64,000 nucleotides of DNA. It comes from a virus. This document shows positions 20,467 through 32,700 of this stretch, piece by piece; position 1 is the stretch's first letter, and every line of letters starts with the position of its first letter. A program made the translations under genes and the position numbers. The stretch is from IMG/VR virus record IMGVR_UViG_3300035204_002571, positions 17,921 through 81,920 of that record; one strand, written 5' to 3'. The notes under the pieces are model-generated. The model ran no database searches. It saw only the letters and a list, made by a program, of their open reading frames with translations, and was not told the DNA's origin.

Positions 20467-23400
20467 ATGGCAAGATTTAGATCATTTAGTGAGATTGTTT
20501 CTACGATGATAGATAGACTGAAACTTTCTCAGCCAAATCTTGATACAAAACCCGGAACTGTTTCTAGGGATTTGTTTGTAGATTTGCCTGCAGATCAAAT
20601 AGCAAGGCTGTATTCTTCAATAAACTTGGTGTCAGAAAAGCAATCTCTGGCAACGACTGTAGGAAGAGACTTGGATCGATTAGCTTCAAACTTTGGAACC
20701 TCAAGAAATACTGGATCATCCGCAAGTGGAATTGTTGTATTTTGCACAAATAGCTTAATGACAGATATATCTATTCCAACCGGAACCGTTGTTACTTCGA
20801 AAAATGGATCAAAATTTAAAACAATTGGAAACTTTGTAATGTCTTCTGCTGATAAAAATAGATTGGCAGCAAATGCCAATCGTATACGGCGTGCGCTGAA
20901 TATTGCCGGAATCAGCAGCTCATATGCTTTGGAGGTGCCTGTTCAGTCTGTTCGTCCTGGAACTACAGGGAATGTAGGATCTCTACAAATAATTAATACA
21001 GATCTTGCTTTTCCGGTTTCTGTAACAAATCTGACAGCAATGGTCGGAGGAGCCAACAAGGAGACAGATAACTCTTTTAGATCTAGAATTTTGTCTGTTT
21101 TTAGCGGAGCAAATATAGGGACATCCTCTGGATATAGAAACTCTATTCTTGGGGTCAATGGTGTGCTTGATGCATTGGTAGTAGAGCCGGGAAGTTCATT
21201 AATGTTAAGAGATGGCACAGAGACGATAGAGACGGGTGACGGGTCAGATAGAATTATAAGCTCTGGAACAGGTGGCAAGGTAGATATATATGTATTAGGA
21301 AGAAAGGTTCAAGAGGTATCTGAATCTTTTATCTTTACAGACTTATCTGGTTCTGGAAATATTTCTGATGAAAGAAATGACTATACCTTGGGGCAGGCCG
21401 GCCAGGACCCGACCAGAACATCTGAGGAAAGAAGGGTTTTGGCATTTAAAAATGGATCACTACCAGTGCAACCTGTTGATTCAATGGTTTCTGTGACCGG
21501 CAGCTCTTCGGGTCTTTTTACAGAGTCTTACGAAGATAGCGACGGAGTTGTCTATGGAAACTTTGAGCTGGAAAAGGATTTAAATCCGGAAACTGGAGGC
21601 AGTCCGTTTGGTTTTGACAAAATACATTTTATATCTAATACGAAGATCGTAGAAGGAGAAGGGCTCACGAAGATTGGATCTTTTAGCTCAGAAGCCCTTT
21701 CTTTTAATGATATCAATGAAATAAATCAAGTATATAGAGATATCAATGAAACAGGAGAGAATTCTGAAGTGAGTTCTGCAGGGAATGAGTTTATAAGTTT
21801 AATACACACCCCTATAATTAGAGTTAGTCAGGTTCAAAATAAGACAACTGGAGAGGTATATTCGGTTGTAGATCAAAATCTGGATTCAGATGGATTAAAT
21901 ACTTCTGGAGTGATAGAGATTTCAGGAAGATCTCTTCCTACTGCTGCAGATATCTTAAGTGTAAATTATACATGGAGGCAGGTATATGATCCATATGTAG
22001 ACTACGCCGGATCATCAAGCTTATCCCAGTTTAGAGACTCATCTTTGACTGATTCTATAGACTGGTCCTCTACCGGTGGGATTTTCGAAGAAGAGTCCGT
22101 AGTAACAAAATCAGAAGATGATTTGATGTTTCAAGTAAAGCTTGCTTATGACATCTCCAAGGTTATCTCTGTATATAAAAGAGAAGAGGTTGAGTCAACA
22201 ATTAGCGTGGTTGACACGTCAGGCACAACGGACTTAGTCGGGATTGAGCTTGACTCTGCAGATGAGGCTATAGACAATATAGTGTCTATTCGAAGAGCTA
22301 GTGATAATTTGGAGCTTTATAATACATTAGCAGCAGATGGAACGTTTGACGCAAGAATTATATATTTGCCATCCGATTCCGTAGGGTCTATTGATGATGA
22401 AGTTGTTGTTTATTATAATAAGGTAGAATTATTTGATATAAACAAAACAGATGGATCATTCTACAATAACGTTGTGGCCCTACCATCCGAGGGGGTGTTG
22501 GACGCAGAAGAGGTTTTTGACACAGTTGAAGACCTGTATTTATCTGGAGATGAAGTTTATGCAACTTATGTTGCAGATATAAGCATTGTGCATCCAAGCA
22601 CAAGCTTGAGCAATCTTCCAATCACAGGAGGAGAGGCTTCGAATACTCTTCTTGGATTAGAGGGTTCTGGGTCTTCTACGAATCAACCAGTATTTTTCGA
22701 ATATGATTCAGGGGGAGATCCTCATTCTATTATCAAATTCGGGCCGGCTAATTTGGATATTAAAGTATCGGGAATTTCTAAACCAGGCAAGATAAAGGTT
22801 TCTGGAGTAACTCTGAATAGATATACTGTAGATGTAACTGCCGGGACAGCAATGAGTGGATTTGTGTTTGATATAGAATCTGAGTTAAAAACAGCATTAG
22901 ATCTAACCTCTATACCTAGCAATATGGGGATAGCGAGGGTGGATAAGGTATGTTTGCTAGATTCTTATGGTGAAATAGATAAAGAGTTTAATATTCTTGG
23001 ATACTATCTAAATGACATAACATATGATATAGGCTCTGCTCAAGCTGATTCAGACCTAGATAATTCTCACTTTACTTTGCCATCTACTTCAACTAATAGC
23101 GCTATATCTATTAGTTCTGGAGATACGATAAGGGTAGAGCTGCTAGTATATAATACAGAGGGTTATGAAGAATTATATTATTCCTCCTCTGAGCTAAGAA
23201 CTACGAGCAATAGGTTTGCCAGAATCGATAGGGTTTCTGTGTCGTCTGGTTTTAGGTCTGTAACTGGGAACCTAATAGGAAGTGTTGAGATAATGATGTC
23301 AAGCCAGCCGAAGTCTGGCTCTACGTATTATGTTGATTATGACTTTTTGGCGCCAAAAGAGGGCGAGAGAATAACTGTATCTTACAATGTTAACAAACTT

Positions 23401-23790
23401 ATAGCTGACGCTACAGTCGAAATAGAGAGAGTTAGGCCTGTTACCGCAGATATTCTTGTGAAAGAAGCAGAAGACCTAACGGTTGACGTAGAGGGCATGC
23501 TTCTTATAAATGAAGAAGCCTTGGGAGAGGCAGATAAGATTGTGGAGAATGTAATAAATTCTGTTACGAATATAATAAATACATCAAGCCTTGGTTCTAT
23601 TGTAGACTATTCAGATATAATAGCCGTAGCCGCTGGAGAGAGCGGGGTAGATTCAGTTAATATTTCCCTATTTAATGAGTCTGGCAAGACTGGAAGAAAA
23701 GCTTTTATAAAGGCATTAGACAATCAAACGATATCTCCTGGAACGGTTATATTCGAAGCAACATCTAGAAATAAATTTAGAATCAATTAG
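20467..23790 (+). CDS. Baseplate J-like protein (gpJ/gp6/XkdT family), extended
   Basis: The N-terminus is typical of baseplate J-like proteins: an opening helix with MIDRLKLSQPNLDTKPGT, then DLFVDLPADQIARLY, and a strand pair with SIPTGTVVTSKNGSKFKT. A later segment (GGANKETDNSFRSRILSVF) matches the part where family members show D-x-x-x-R-x-R. The C-terminal end (SIVDYSDIIAVAAGESGVDS then VNISLF) is also as expected. J-like proteins form the wedge dimers of the baseplate. Usual length is 300-400 aa (660 in T4 gp6); here it is 1107 aa because of a long acidic, beta-rich insertion (about 260-970) that may be an outward-facing arm. It has an AGGAGA site 6 bp before ATG. Confidence 0.75.
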   Translation: MARFRSFSEIVSTMIDRLKLSQPNLDTKPGTVSRDLFVDLPADQIARLYSSINLVSEKQSLATTVGRDLDRLASNFGTSRNTGSSASGIVVFCTNSLMTDISIPTGTVVTSKNGSKFKTIGNFVMSSADKNRLAANANRIRRALNIAGISSSYALEVPVQSVRPGTTGNVGSLQIINTDLAFPVSVTNLTAMVGGANKETDNSFRSRILSVFSGANIGTSSGYRNSILGVNGVLDALVVEPGSSLMLRDGTETIETGDGSDRIISSGTGGKVDIYVLGRKVQEVSESFIFTDLSGSGNISDERNDYTLGQAGQDPTRTSEERRVLAFKNGSLPVQPVDSMVSVTGSSSGLFTESYEDSDGVVYGNFELEKDLNPETGGSPFGFDKIHFISNTKIVEGEGLTKIGSFSSEALSFNDINEINQVYRDINETGENSEVSSAGNEFISLIHTPIIRVSQVQNKTTGEVYSVVDQNLDSDGLNTSGVIEISGRSLPTAADILSVNYTWRQVYDPYVDYAGSSSLSQFRDSSLTDSIDWSSTGGIFEEESVVTKSEDDLMFQVKLAYDISKVISVYKREEVESTISVVDTSGTTDLVGIELDSADEAIDNIVSIRRASDNLELYNTLAADGTFDARIIYLPSDSVGSIDDEVVVYYNKVELFDINKTDGSFYNNVVALPSEGVLDAEEVFDTVEDLYLSGDEVYATYVADISIVHPSTSLSNLPITGGEASNTLLGLEGSGSSTNQPVFFEYDSGGDPHSIIKFGPANLDIKVSGISKPGKIKVSGVTLNRYTVDVTAGTAMSGFVFDIESELKTALDLTSIPSNMGIARVDKVCLLDSYGEIDKEFNILGYYLNDITYDIGSAQADSDLDNSHFTLPSTSTNSAISISSGDTIRVELLVYNTEGYEELYYSSSELRTTSNRFARIDRVSVSSGFRSVTGNLIGSVEIMMSSQPKSGSTYYVDYDFLAPKEGERITVSYNVNKLIADATVEIERVRPVTADILVKEAEDLTVDVEGMLLINEEALGEADKIVENVINSVTNIINTSSLGSIVDYSDIIAVAAGESGVDSVNISLFNESGKTGRKAFIKALDNQTISPGTVIFEATSRNKFRIN

Positions 23791-23798
23791 GGAAAAGC

Positions 23799-26700
23799 AT
23801 GTTAAGACCAGTTTCTTTTTCAATACCATCCAGTACTGAACTTAGAGTAAAATTTAATGATGAACCAAATGAATTATTAAGTAAAGATAATTTCTTAGTC
23901 GAATCAGTAAGTGGAAATATTGATGATCTCGAAGTAACAAAAGTTGCAATCGATGGGCGTGCCGTAATTGTAACTACAAGGCCCCAAGTCGTTGGGAACT
24001 TTTATGTCTTAAAGCTTTTAGATTCAGATGAAGTTTTGTTTACATCTGCCAAAGGAACCCCCTTAGTAAATGATGATGTAAGCAGAGAACTATTCTTTAT
24101 AGGGCTAAAGAATCATAATCCAATTAGAGATCGAATGGTCTCAAAGGTTCCTAAGCTTTATAATCTAGAAAATTCAAATGTTAATAAGATTATTGAGGCT
24201 CAAGCGGAGGAGTTGTTTCAAGCTCAAAAACATATTGGAGAATTATTAAGTGATAACTACATCTCCGTCGATGTTGTTGATGAGCAGAGAACTAGAAGTT
24301 CAGGCGCAACAGATAGGCTGATTAATGAGAATGCATATTTAGTAAAAAGAGTTTCCGAAAAGCTTACAAATGCCAGCTTGACATTTGATACAATTAATTA
24401 TACTGAAGACTCTGGTATAGATGGACATTTTTCTATACCAAATTATCCAATATCTTTACAAGAGGTTTACGAAGAAGATGAGGAGATATCTCTTTCTTCT
24501 GAGAACAATAGCTTTAAAGGATTTTTGATATCGTTAACAAACAAAAACGTAATAAAACTAACTAACTTAAAACTTATAAAATCTACTGATGAAGAGGATT
24601 GCAACGAAGAGACTGGAACAGAATATAATATTTCATTATACAAATATTCGATTAATAACAACAGATATGATCCGACATATGCTTTTAGCAATATTGACTT
24701 GGAGTCAAATCAGGTATTGCTTTCTGAGTTTGGAAATATAGATGAGCCAACGGTTGGTGATACAATTATGGTGTCATATCTTTATAAAGACGTTGGAAGA
24801 AAGGTTAATGAGGCTTCAATAGAAATATATAATTTACAAGAAGTTGAGTCCGAGTCTGTTCCGACTAATATAACTAGATTTTTTCTGGATAATGCGCCTA
24901 TAGTTGACTCTAATAATGATGTTCCAGAGAGGGGCGGCGTGACGTTTAGAACGGGAGAGAACCTGTCAGATGTGCCGGATGAATTTCAAAGAGAGCTTGT
25001 ATTTAACGCCTCAAAGCTGCCATCGAAGCTTGGAGAATATGCAATAGATTATTCGACAGGAGAAGTTATAGTCGTAGGGGCAGAGGAGATTGGCGATGGG
25101 ACTGGGGCAAACAATAATATTGCATCATATTTGTATAGAAATGTTTTTTCTAAAAACTTAGATTATTATATAAAAGATGATGAGTTTGTTGCATCAAGCA
25201 ATAGAAGTATCGTCAATGAAGAGGTGTCTATAGACTTTAATTATGATAAAGTTTATGTAGAAGGAGTCGATTATCGAGCACCCTGTCATACAGAGGTTTT
25301 TAATGAATATGTTGAAAATAACTTTGAATCCTCATTTGTTATTAAGCCTAAAAATACTCCCATAACAAACGTATTTAGAATTTTTAATCAGACAACAGGT
25401 GAGGTCTATCCGCTGTTGTATCACACAAGAGATGAGGTTGTATTCTCTGGAGTGAGATCTCCAGAATTTAGGACCGAAATCAGTGAGTTGGCAGACTTTA
25501 ACTTGGTTGAACTAGAAAAGTTGAGTCCAATAGGGGAGTTTGTTTGCCCTGCTTTCTCTGTGACAATATCGGCCAATGCATCGAATAGTAATATTCAGTT
25601 TTATCCGGGAATTCCCGCAGAATTAATTGATTATAATTCTCAAGATTATTTTATAAGAAGCACTGGCCTGGACGGTTCTGATGATCTTGAAGACTTGCAA
25701 ATAAGATTCTTTGGAGAGCCCGATTCTGATAACTTAATACAATCTGTTGCAATAAGCTCTACGGCTACTGCGCCAAGTCTAAAGGAAGTTGTAACAATTG
25801 GAACAAAAGGTTTGGTGTTTAGTCTGGATAACTCTTATATTATAAACAACTCTAGAGATGCAATAGGGTCACATGTGAATACATCTGCAGAGTTTTCTAG
25901 ATATGATCTTTTTCTTGTAGAAAAGTATTTTAACGAACTCTCTTCAAACCCCGGAACAGAGAGAGTGGGAGATGACAGCCTGGCATCCTCTATTTTGTCT
26001 TCAAAGGGAGACGATTTTTATGAAAACCTATCAAGACTAAGGAGGGTTGGAGATTACTGTATAGACTATAAGCATGGGCAGGTATATCTTGCGATGTCAT
26101 ATGATCAAGATTACGAACTAGGCAGCGTTAATTACAGGCATGGAGCTATAACGACATTTAATAGAAATATAATCGGAGTTACAGAGGCTACTAAAAAGCT
26201 CATATCCTCAGACTCTTTGGAGGACTCAACCATAATATATGATAAGGTTTCCAATACCAGCGAAGAAGCAAGCATTCTTGATTTAGAAAACACTATTTTG
26301 CTGCCAGATGGAGAAACTATGGCGCTAAACTCTGATGGCGAATTAGACGATATATGTATCATCTTGGATGACTATACGGTTGTTCTTCCGAACAAGGCTT
26401 CAGATGTAAACGGAATTTATACGCTAAGCTCATTAGAGGGCGATAACTTATCTTCTTCGGTCAGAGAAATTAGAGAGGAAGATCTTGGATCAGACCTTAT
26501 AAACGAGTTGGTCAAAAATGGTGGAGGAAATCTTTATGATTCTACATTTATGACATTTGAAGATAATGTTATAGATCTAAAGAAGACATATAGTACAAGA
26601 GTCGCGGAAAGTGGGGATGACTATACTATTATAATTAATGATTCAGAATTTGGAGAAATTTATAAAATTATACATACGTCATCTGGTGCTGAAATATTTG

Positions 26701-29700
26701 ATGAAAAATTAAACGTTATAAAGTTGGATGATTTAGAGGTAGTTTATGCAGAGCAAGATGAAGATGAGGTGATTATAGATATAAAATCAGGCCCTATATT
26801 GGACTCTTTAGACGTAAATGGAGACTTTCTGCTAGATAGCAGAGGCAGCAGATTTAGGATAGTTGACTTTGATCCTGAAACATCTCAGGTTGTGGTTTTG
26901 ACGCCAGCAGAGAATAATGTAGAGGCGGAATTGCCTGAGCTTGGAGGGGCCCAAGTTATTGTTAAAGCTTCGGTAACCTCGTCCGACACTGGTGTTGTAA
27001 TAGTTATTCCTTCTGATTCATATATAAACGATAGAGACCCAATAGATGTTATATATACAACGTCTAATACGCCGAGCGCAGGAACCAAGGTTGGAGTCGA
27101 TCTTCGTTCTGGAAGGCTTTATTTAAATTACCTGTACTCATATGATGATGTTTATGTATCATATGAATATGGAGATAACGAGATAGATTGGTCAATTGGA
27201 AGCTCTATTTTAGAGGGTCAATCTTATCATGTTACATATAAATATGGAGCATTGAGAGATGCTCTTAAAAAGAATTTTGGCATATTAACAAAGATTCCAT
27301 TTTTTCAAAGATTTTCTATAAATACAGATAGAGAGCTATATAGAAGCGCTTTAGAGGGAACGATGCAGGCGTTTACAAAGGGTCCGACCATTCCGGCCTT
27401 TGAAGCTCTTGTTGAATCGTTTACTGATATTTCTCCAGAGATTACTGAGTCAGTTTTTGGTAACTGGATTTTAGGCAGGGACTTTCTATCTCCAGAGGAG
27501 CTAAAGGCAGATGGTACGTTAGAGTTTAAAACATGTAAATTTGGCGAAGGAGTGATGATAAATAATGATACAGCAATTTATATGCCAGCTGTTTCAAATA
27601 TTAATTTAGACGAAGGAACTATATCTGCATGGATATGCCCAGAGTGGGCCGGAGTAGATAATGATGCTACATTAACGATAGATATAGATAATATTGGAAC
27701 AAAAAATTATATTTATAGAATTGGAAGCAATCCCTTTGATTACGATAATCATTTTAATATCCTTGCCTCTGAGCATGCCGTGGGAGGTTCAGATTATTCA
27801 TCTCCCAGCATAACTTTACATAACTTTACAAGCTCATGGAAAGATGGAGTTGAAGGTGGAGAGGAAGAGGAATTTATTGGAGCGTTCGCCCTAACCAAGG
27901 AGGAGCCATCTATAGATAGATCTGTAAAGACAGAGCTTGATCTATCTCTTAAGGTATCAAGCTTTTCTGCTCCTGAGGCAATAAATCCCCCAAGAAGAAG
28001 GCCTTCTGAAGATTTACCTTTCAATAGGGCTAATTTGGGCATTCTGGGCCTTGGAAAGTCGCTTTCTGATGCTTCTAGAGGTCTGATTGTAGCGGGAAGC
28101 GAAGAGGATCTGTATCGCTTCTGTAGCCCAGCCTTTGTGTCTATAGGAGATAAGGAAAAGCTGTTATTTATGATGTTTTCTTTAAGGCCATTATTTAACC
28201 CTGAAAGTGGAAGGATATATACTTTTAGAGTTGGGTATGAGCACATTGAGGCTAATGAAATACCGGATTATAACAGGCTTCATGTTACTCAAAACTGTGT
28301 ATGTTCAGTTGATGATACGTTAGAAGAGCTGTCAAAGTTTAGAGATAAAGATTTTCAATCAATCAAGGTTGATTTGGATTTCAATATAGACTTTGGATAT
28401 ATAAAAGATGTAGATGTTCCATTTGACAATGTTCCATCATCATTCAGGATTCTTGATACGAGAGGGGCCGTGTATGAGGTGTATGCCTTTTTGGATGAAG
28501 ATGATAATGTTATATTGGATGAAATTCCGAATACTGTATCTGGGTTTATAGTAAATAGAATTCCGGAAAATCAACAATATATTACGGCACAAGGCGCGGA
28601 AGCTATAAACGATCTTCTCCCAACCGGTGAGATAACAGTGCTTTATCAGACAATGTCTGTCTTGACCAACGTTGATCCAGATGCAAAAAAATATATTGGA
28701 TATGAAGGTAAAAGCTACATAGTTGATTGGATGTCAGATTTTGTAAACTTTAATATACTAAGAGATCCAATGAATAATAACGTAGAAATAACAGTAAAAA
28801 GCTCTGTTGATTCTAGCAAGAAAAATATAAAACTTTTTTATACAGACCTTATCGACGTTGAGATGGAAGAAGCTATTTATGAGGGTTTAAATTTTGATAA
28901 ATGGTTTAATATCGTTGGAGACGTAACCTCTGTGAATAATTCAAGCAGTCTATCTAACAAGATAGCCGTTGGGACGTTAGACAGAACTACAAAATCTGTT
29001 ATTGACATAGGAAGACTAAAGTACTCTGTTCACAACAGGTTTAGTGAGGAGGATGTTTATATAGGAGCAAGCGCCCGTAATCCGTTAAGAATACCGTTTG
29101 ATGTTAATAAATATGATTTTCCAGACACATCAGTTGGGCTGCCATATAATGCAGATTCCGATGAAGGTTTGTTTATATGTTTTGACGAGCTATGCTTATC
29201 TCCGCTGGCAGAAGACGCTGGACAATGGGTATTTAGATCTCGGGCTGGAAATTCTATTTATGCGCCAACTAGTGTATATCCAACTGAAGATGGGCATGAA
29301 TTTGGATACTCTTATGTTCCCCTTTCTCATGTATTCTCTGGAACTATAAATACAGACGGTGAATTCTCGTCTGTAGTGAGGGCTCATAGGGATGAGGATG
29401 GAACGGGGTGTCCCACTGGGTTGGTTTGCTCTTCTGAGTACAGATATTGTGGAGATGGCCTGCTAGAGGGTACGGAGAAGGGCAGTGGATGGAGGCGTAT
29501 AAACGAAACAAGCTCAGAGCTTATAAATATTTTAATCGGCGGATCTCAAGGCGAGTCTTCCGCATGGATGAAGTTTGGGCACTTTAATACGAGCGCTATT
29601 GGCGGGGTTTATAGAGCCGGCCCTTCTGAACCGCACGCTGATAACTGCAATCATGACGTAACTGACCCTGCAGGTGGTAACCACTTATATACAAAGCTGC

Positions 29701-32700
29701 CATGTTATGGCGGAGATTACTCCGCTACAGTATCGTTTAAGGTATCGGAAGTAGATCACAAGATTGTAAATTCATCGGCAGGAAGGTTCCAGGGGGCAAC
29801 GTCTGGAGTTATGACCGGAATTACTCCAATCCATATTTATGATGACTCAATAAGCATAAAAGTTTCATTGGCAATAAGCAACTCTGGTCAGCCACTGATA
29901 TTGGTCATCGACGGCTTCTCAGAGGAGATAATTGACATATCGTATTTTAATTGGGACGATGGATTCTTTAACGTTCTTTCATTGATTAAGGATATGGAAA
30001 ATGAAACAATCACAATTACATCCGAGGGCCAAATATTAAGCAAGCTTAATATTAATGATTTTGAAGAGGGCGATACTGAGGCGTGTGGAAAAGATCTCCG
30101 TGATAAATCACCATTTTTTGCAATACACCTATTTGATGCATCGTTGCTAAATATAGTTGATTTTCATAATAAATATTCTGGAAATATTATAGATATAGGC
30201 TTAATAGAGTATAGCGCAAGATTAGAGGATGGTGTTAATGCTTTCGAAGATGAGGATATCTTTATAAGCACAGACTCCAAGATTGAGTTTGAATTCAATG
30301 TAGTTGCTGCCGAAGATGGATATTTAGATGGATATTTAGATGGATATTTTGAAGGTTACGGGTACTCTTCGGATCAAGAGTTTGATGTAGATGAGGTTTA
30401 TTTTACATCAGATAAGCTTAGGTATGTTTTTGATAGCGGTGAGGGTGGTTCGGAAAATAGAATCTCTATTTTTAAGGATGGCAAAGGATTCATGAATTTT
30501 AGAATTTATGACAACTCTCTGTCTGCAAGGGGCGATGTTAACATGTATAATATTGCAACAAACATAAAAGACTTTAAACCAGGAGAGCTTCATCATGTGG
30601 CAGCCAGTTGGAGATTGAATACTATTTATGAAAAAGACGAGATGCACCTGTTTATAGATGGTCTTGAAGCTCCAAATATTTATAAATTCGGCGGACCAGT
30701 TCTGGTAAGGATTAATGATAAATTTTCAGATATAAGCAAGGAGGTCTTGCAAGACTTTTTGGTAGATGGCATTGATTTTTGCAATACTTTTTCAGACGGA
30801 ACAACCCTGGCGGGATCATCTACTTTTTCGTCAAATCAGGCAGGGTTCACATCAGATATGGTTGGAAGGTCTGTAATATTCTTAGAGTCCAGTATAGCTC
30901 CAACATATGTCGGCAAAGAGTATATTATAAACAGTGTAGATGGAAACAGTGTAACATTTGTTAGGGGTAGTGATTTAGATATAGTTTCTTTTGATACCTC
31001 GGCTTCTGATATAATCTTCATGCTTCCTCCGACCGCCGGAATCAAGATGCCGATTGCAACAGATCTGAGAAATAGTGAGTTTGCGATATTTAAAACAAAT
31101 TGCGAAGGAGAAGAAGAGGAGCTAGGCGGCGTATTGTATACGGTTGAGGATGGGTCGATAAATGTTCTTAATGGAGAAAATGTAATAAATCCACAATATC
31201 GAGCTAATATAGATACGAAAATAGTTGAGTTTATAGGGAAAGATGATGAATGCAATTTTACAGGAACTATTGATTTTTCGGATTTAGATATTCATATAAA
31301 AACATTTGGATTGATTTATGCAAATTGCAATGACATAATAAATTTGTCGAGTTCGTCATATTATGTATTAGACAAGAAGGAATATGATGTTAATAGCGGA
31401 AAGAGTGTTATTTTGTCGCATGCGGCAGAGCCTGTATCTCTTGAGGATGTGACAATAAAAAGAATAGTGCTGCCAAGAGTGATTCCAAGCTTTGAAGATA
31501 TTAGCGAAGAGTGGGATTACCCATTTGCCAAGATAGAGTTTGAGATGCCTTTGGAGAGTAACGATGGAAGCACGCTGTTAAGCTGTCAGCCAGGCCAGGT
31601 CTATAAAAAGAATGCCGGCAGATATTTGACGTTAAATTTTGATTCTGATAATGTCGTTTTTTGCGGCGAGCTTGACGGGTATGTAGATGGGTATGAAGAG
31701 GCTGATGCGTATCCAAATATCATAAAGATCGTAGGAGAGACTGTTGACGGAACTAATTATGAAGAATTTACTGTAACAGGGAATGGAGACATTCATGGCA
31801 AAAAGTTGTTTAAATCTGTACAAGAGGTGAAGGGCAGGCTCTACCTGGCCGATTCGGACTACGAGCCATGTGTGATTAGCATTTCTGAAACCAACTCTAT
31901 AACGGTTTCCAATAATGATGGAGAATATGCAGAGGTATTTAAGTATACAAATGGAAGTCTTGTCTTGACATCGGTTGGGTCGAATGGAGTTTACCCCTTT
32001 GAACTGCACCCAGGCAGCTATCATCTGAGCTATCCTGCATTTTTAAAGATAGCCATACCAAATGTTGGAGATAAGGCATATATCGGATGCGATATGAATA
32101 GCCAGAATCAATTTGGAGGTACAATAGATGAGTTTAGAGTCATAACAGAGATGTCAAGCGACACAAGGCCTACCGAGAGCGACACAAATGGCACAAGAAG
32201 CATTACAGAGGATTATCTGAATCCTAATCCGCATTGTGCAGATGATCAAACGCTTGTATTGGCACACTTTGATGACCCCATAGACCTTCAGGCTAGAAAG
32301 CTAAGACAGAAGGAGTTTTTAAATACGGAGAGCAACTTTAAGTTCAAGCTGGACTTGGAGGATAGGGAGACACTATTGTCTTATATAAATAATAAGGATT
32401 TATTTGTATCAAAGATGATCCGTATGGGCTATGAGAGGGATGCCGCAATAGAAACGTATATTGAGTGTCACCATGCAATGGGCGGCCCGCTGTTTAATGA
32501 GGCAAAGTTTGTACGAAGCGATGAGATGTTAGTCAGCTCAAGCAGTGTTAATGATGAGTTTGGGCTATCTGCCAAATTCTTTAATACCCCACCTCTGGTT
32601 ATGAATAACAGACTTTCTTACTTCAGAAGAAACGAGGGAACGATTGAGTTTTGGGTAAGTCCGCTTATGGATACAGTTGGAGATGAAGAAGATAGGTATT

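Noticed and set aside
27794-28246. 150-codon minus-strand open frame
   Set aside because: Lies wholly within the 3315-aa gene, has no recognisable domain and no ribosome site; typical antisense shadow.
30315-30350. CRISPR-like or satellite repeat
   Set aside because: Units are 12 bp, contiguous, without spacers and in frame with the coding sequence; they are protein repeats.
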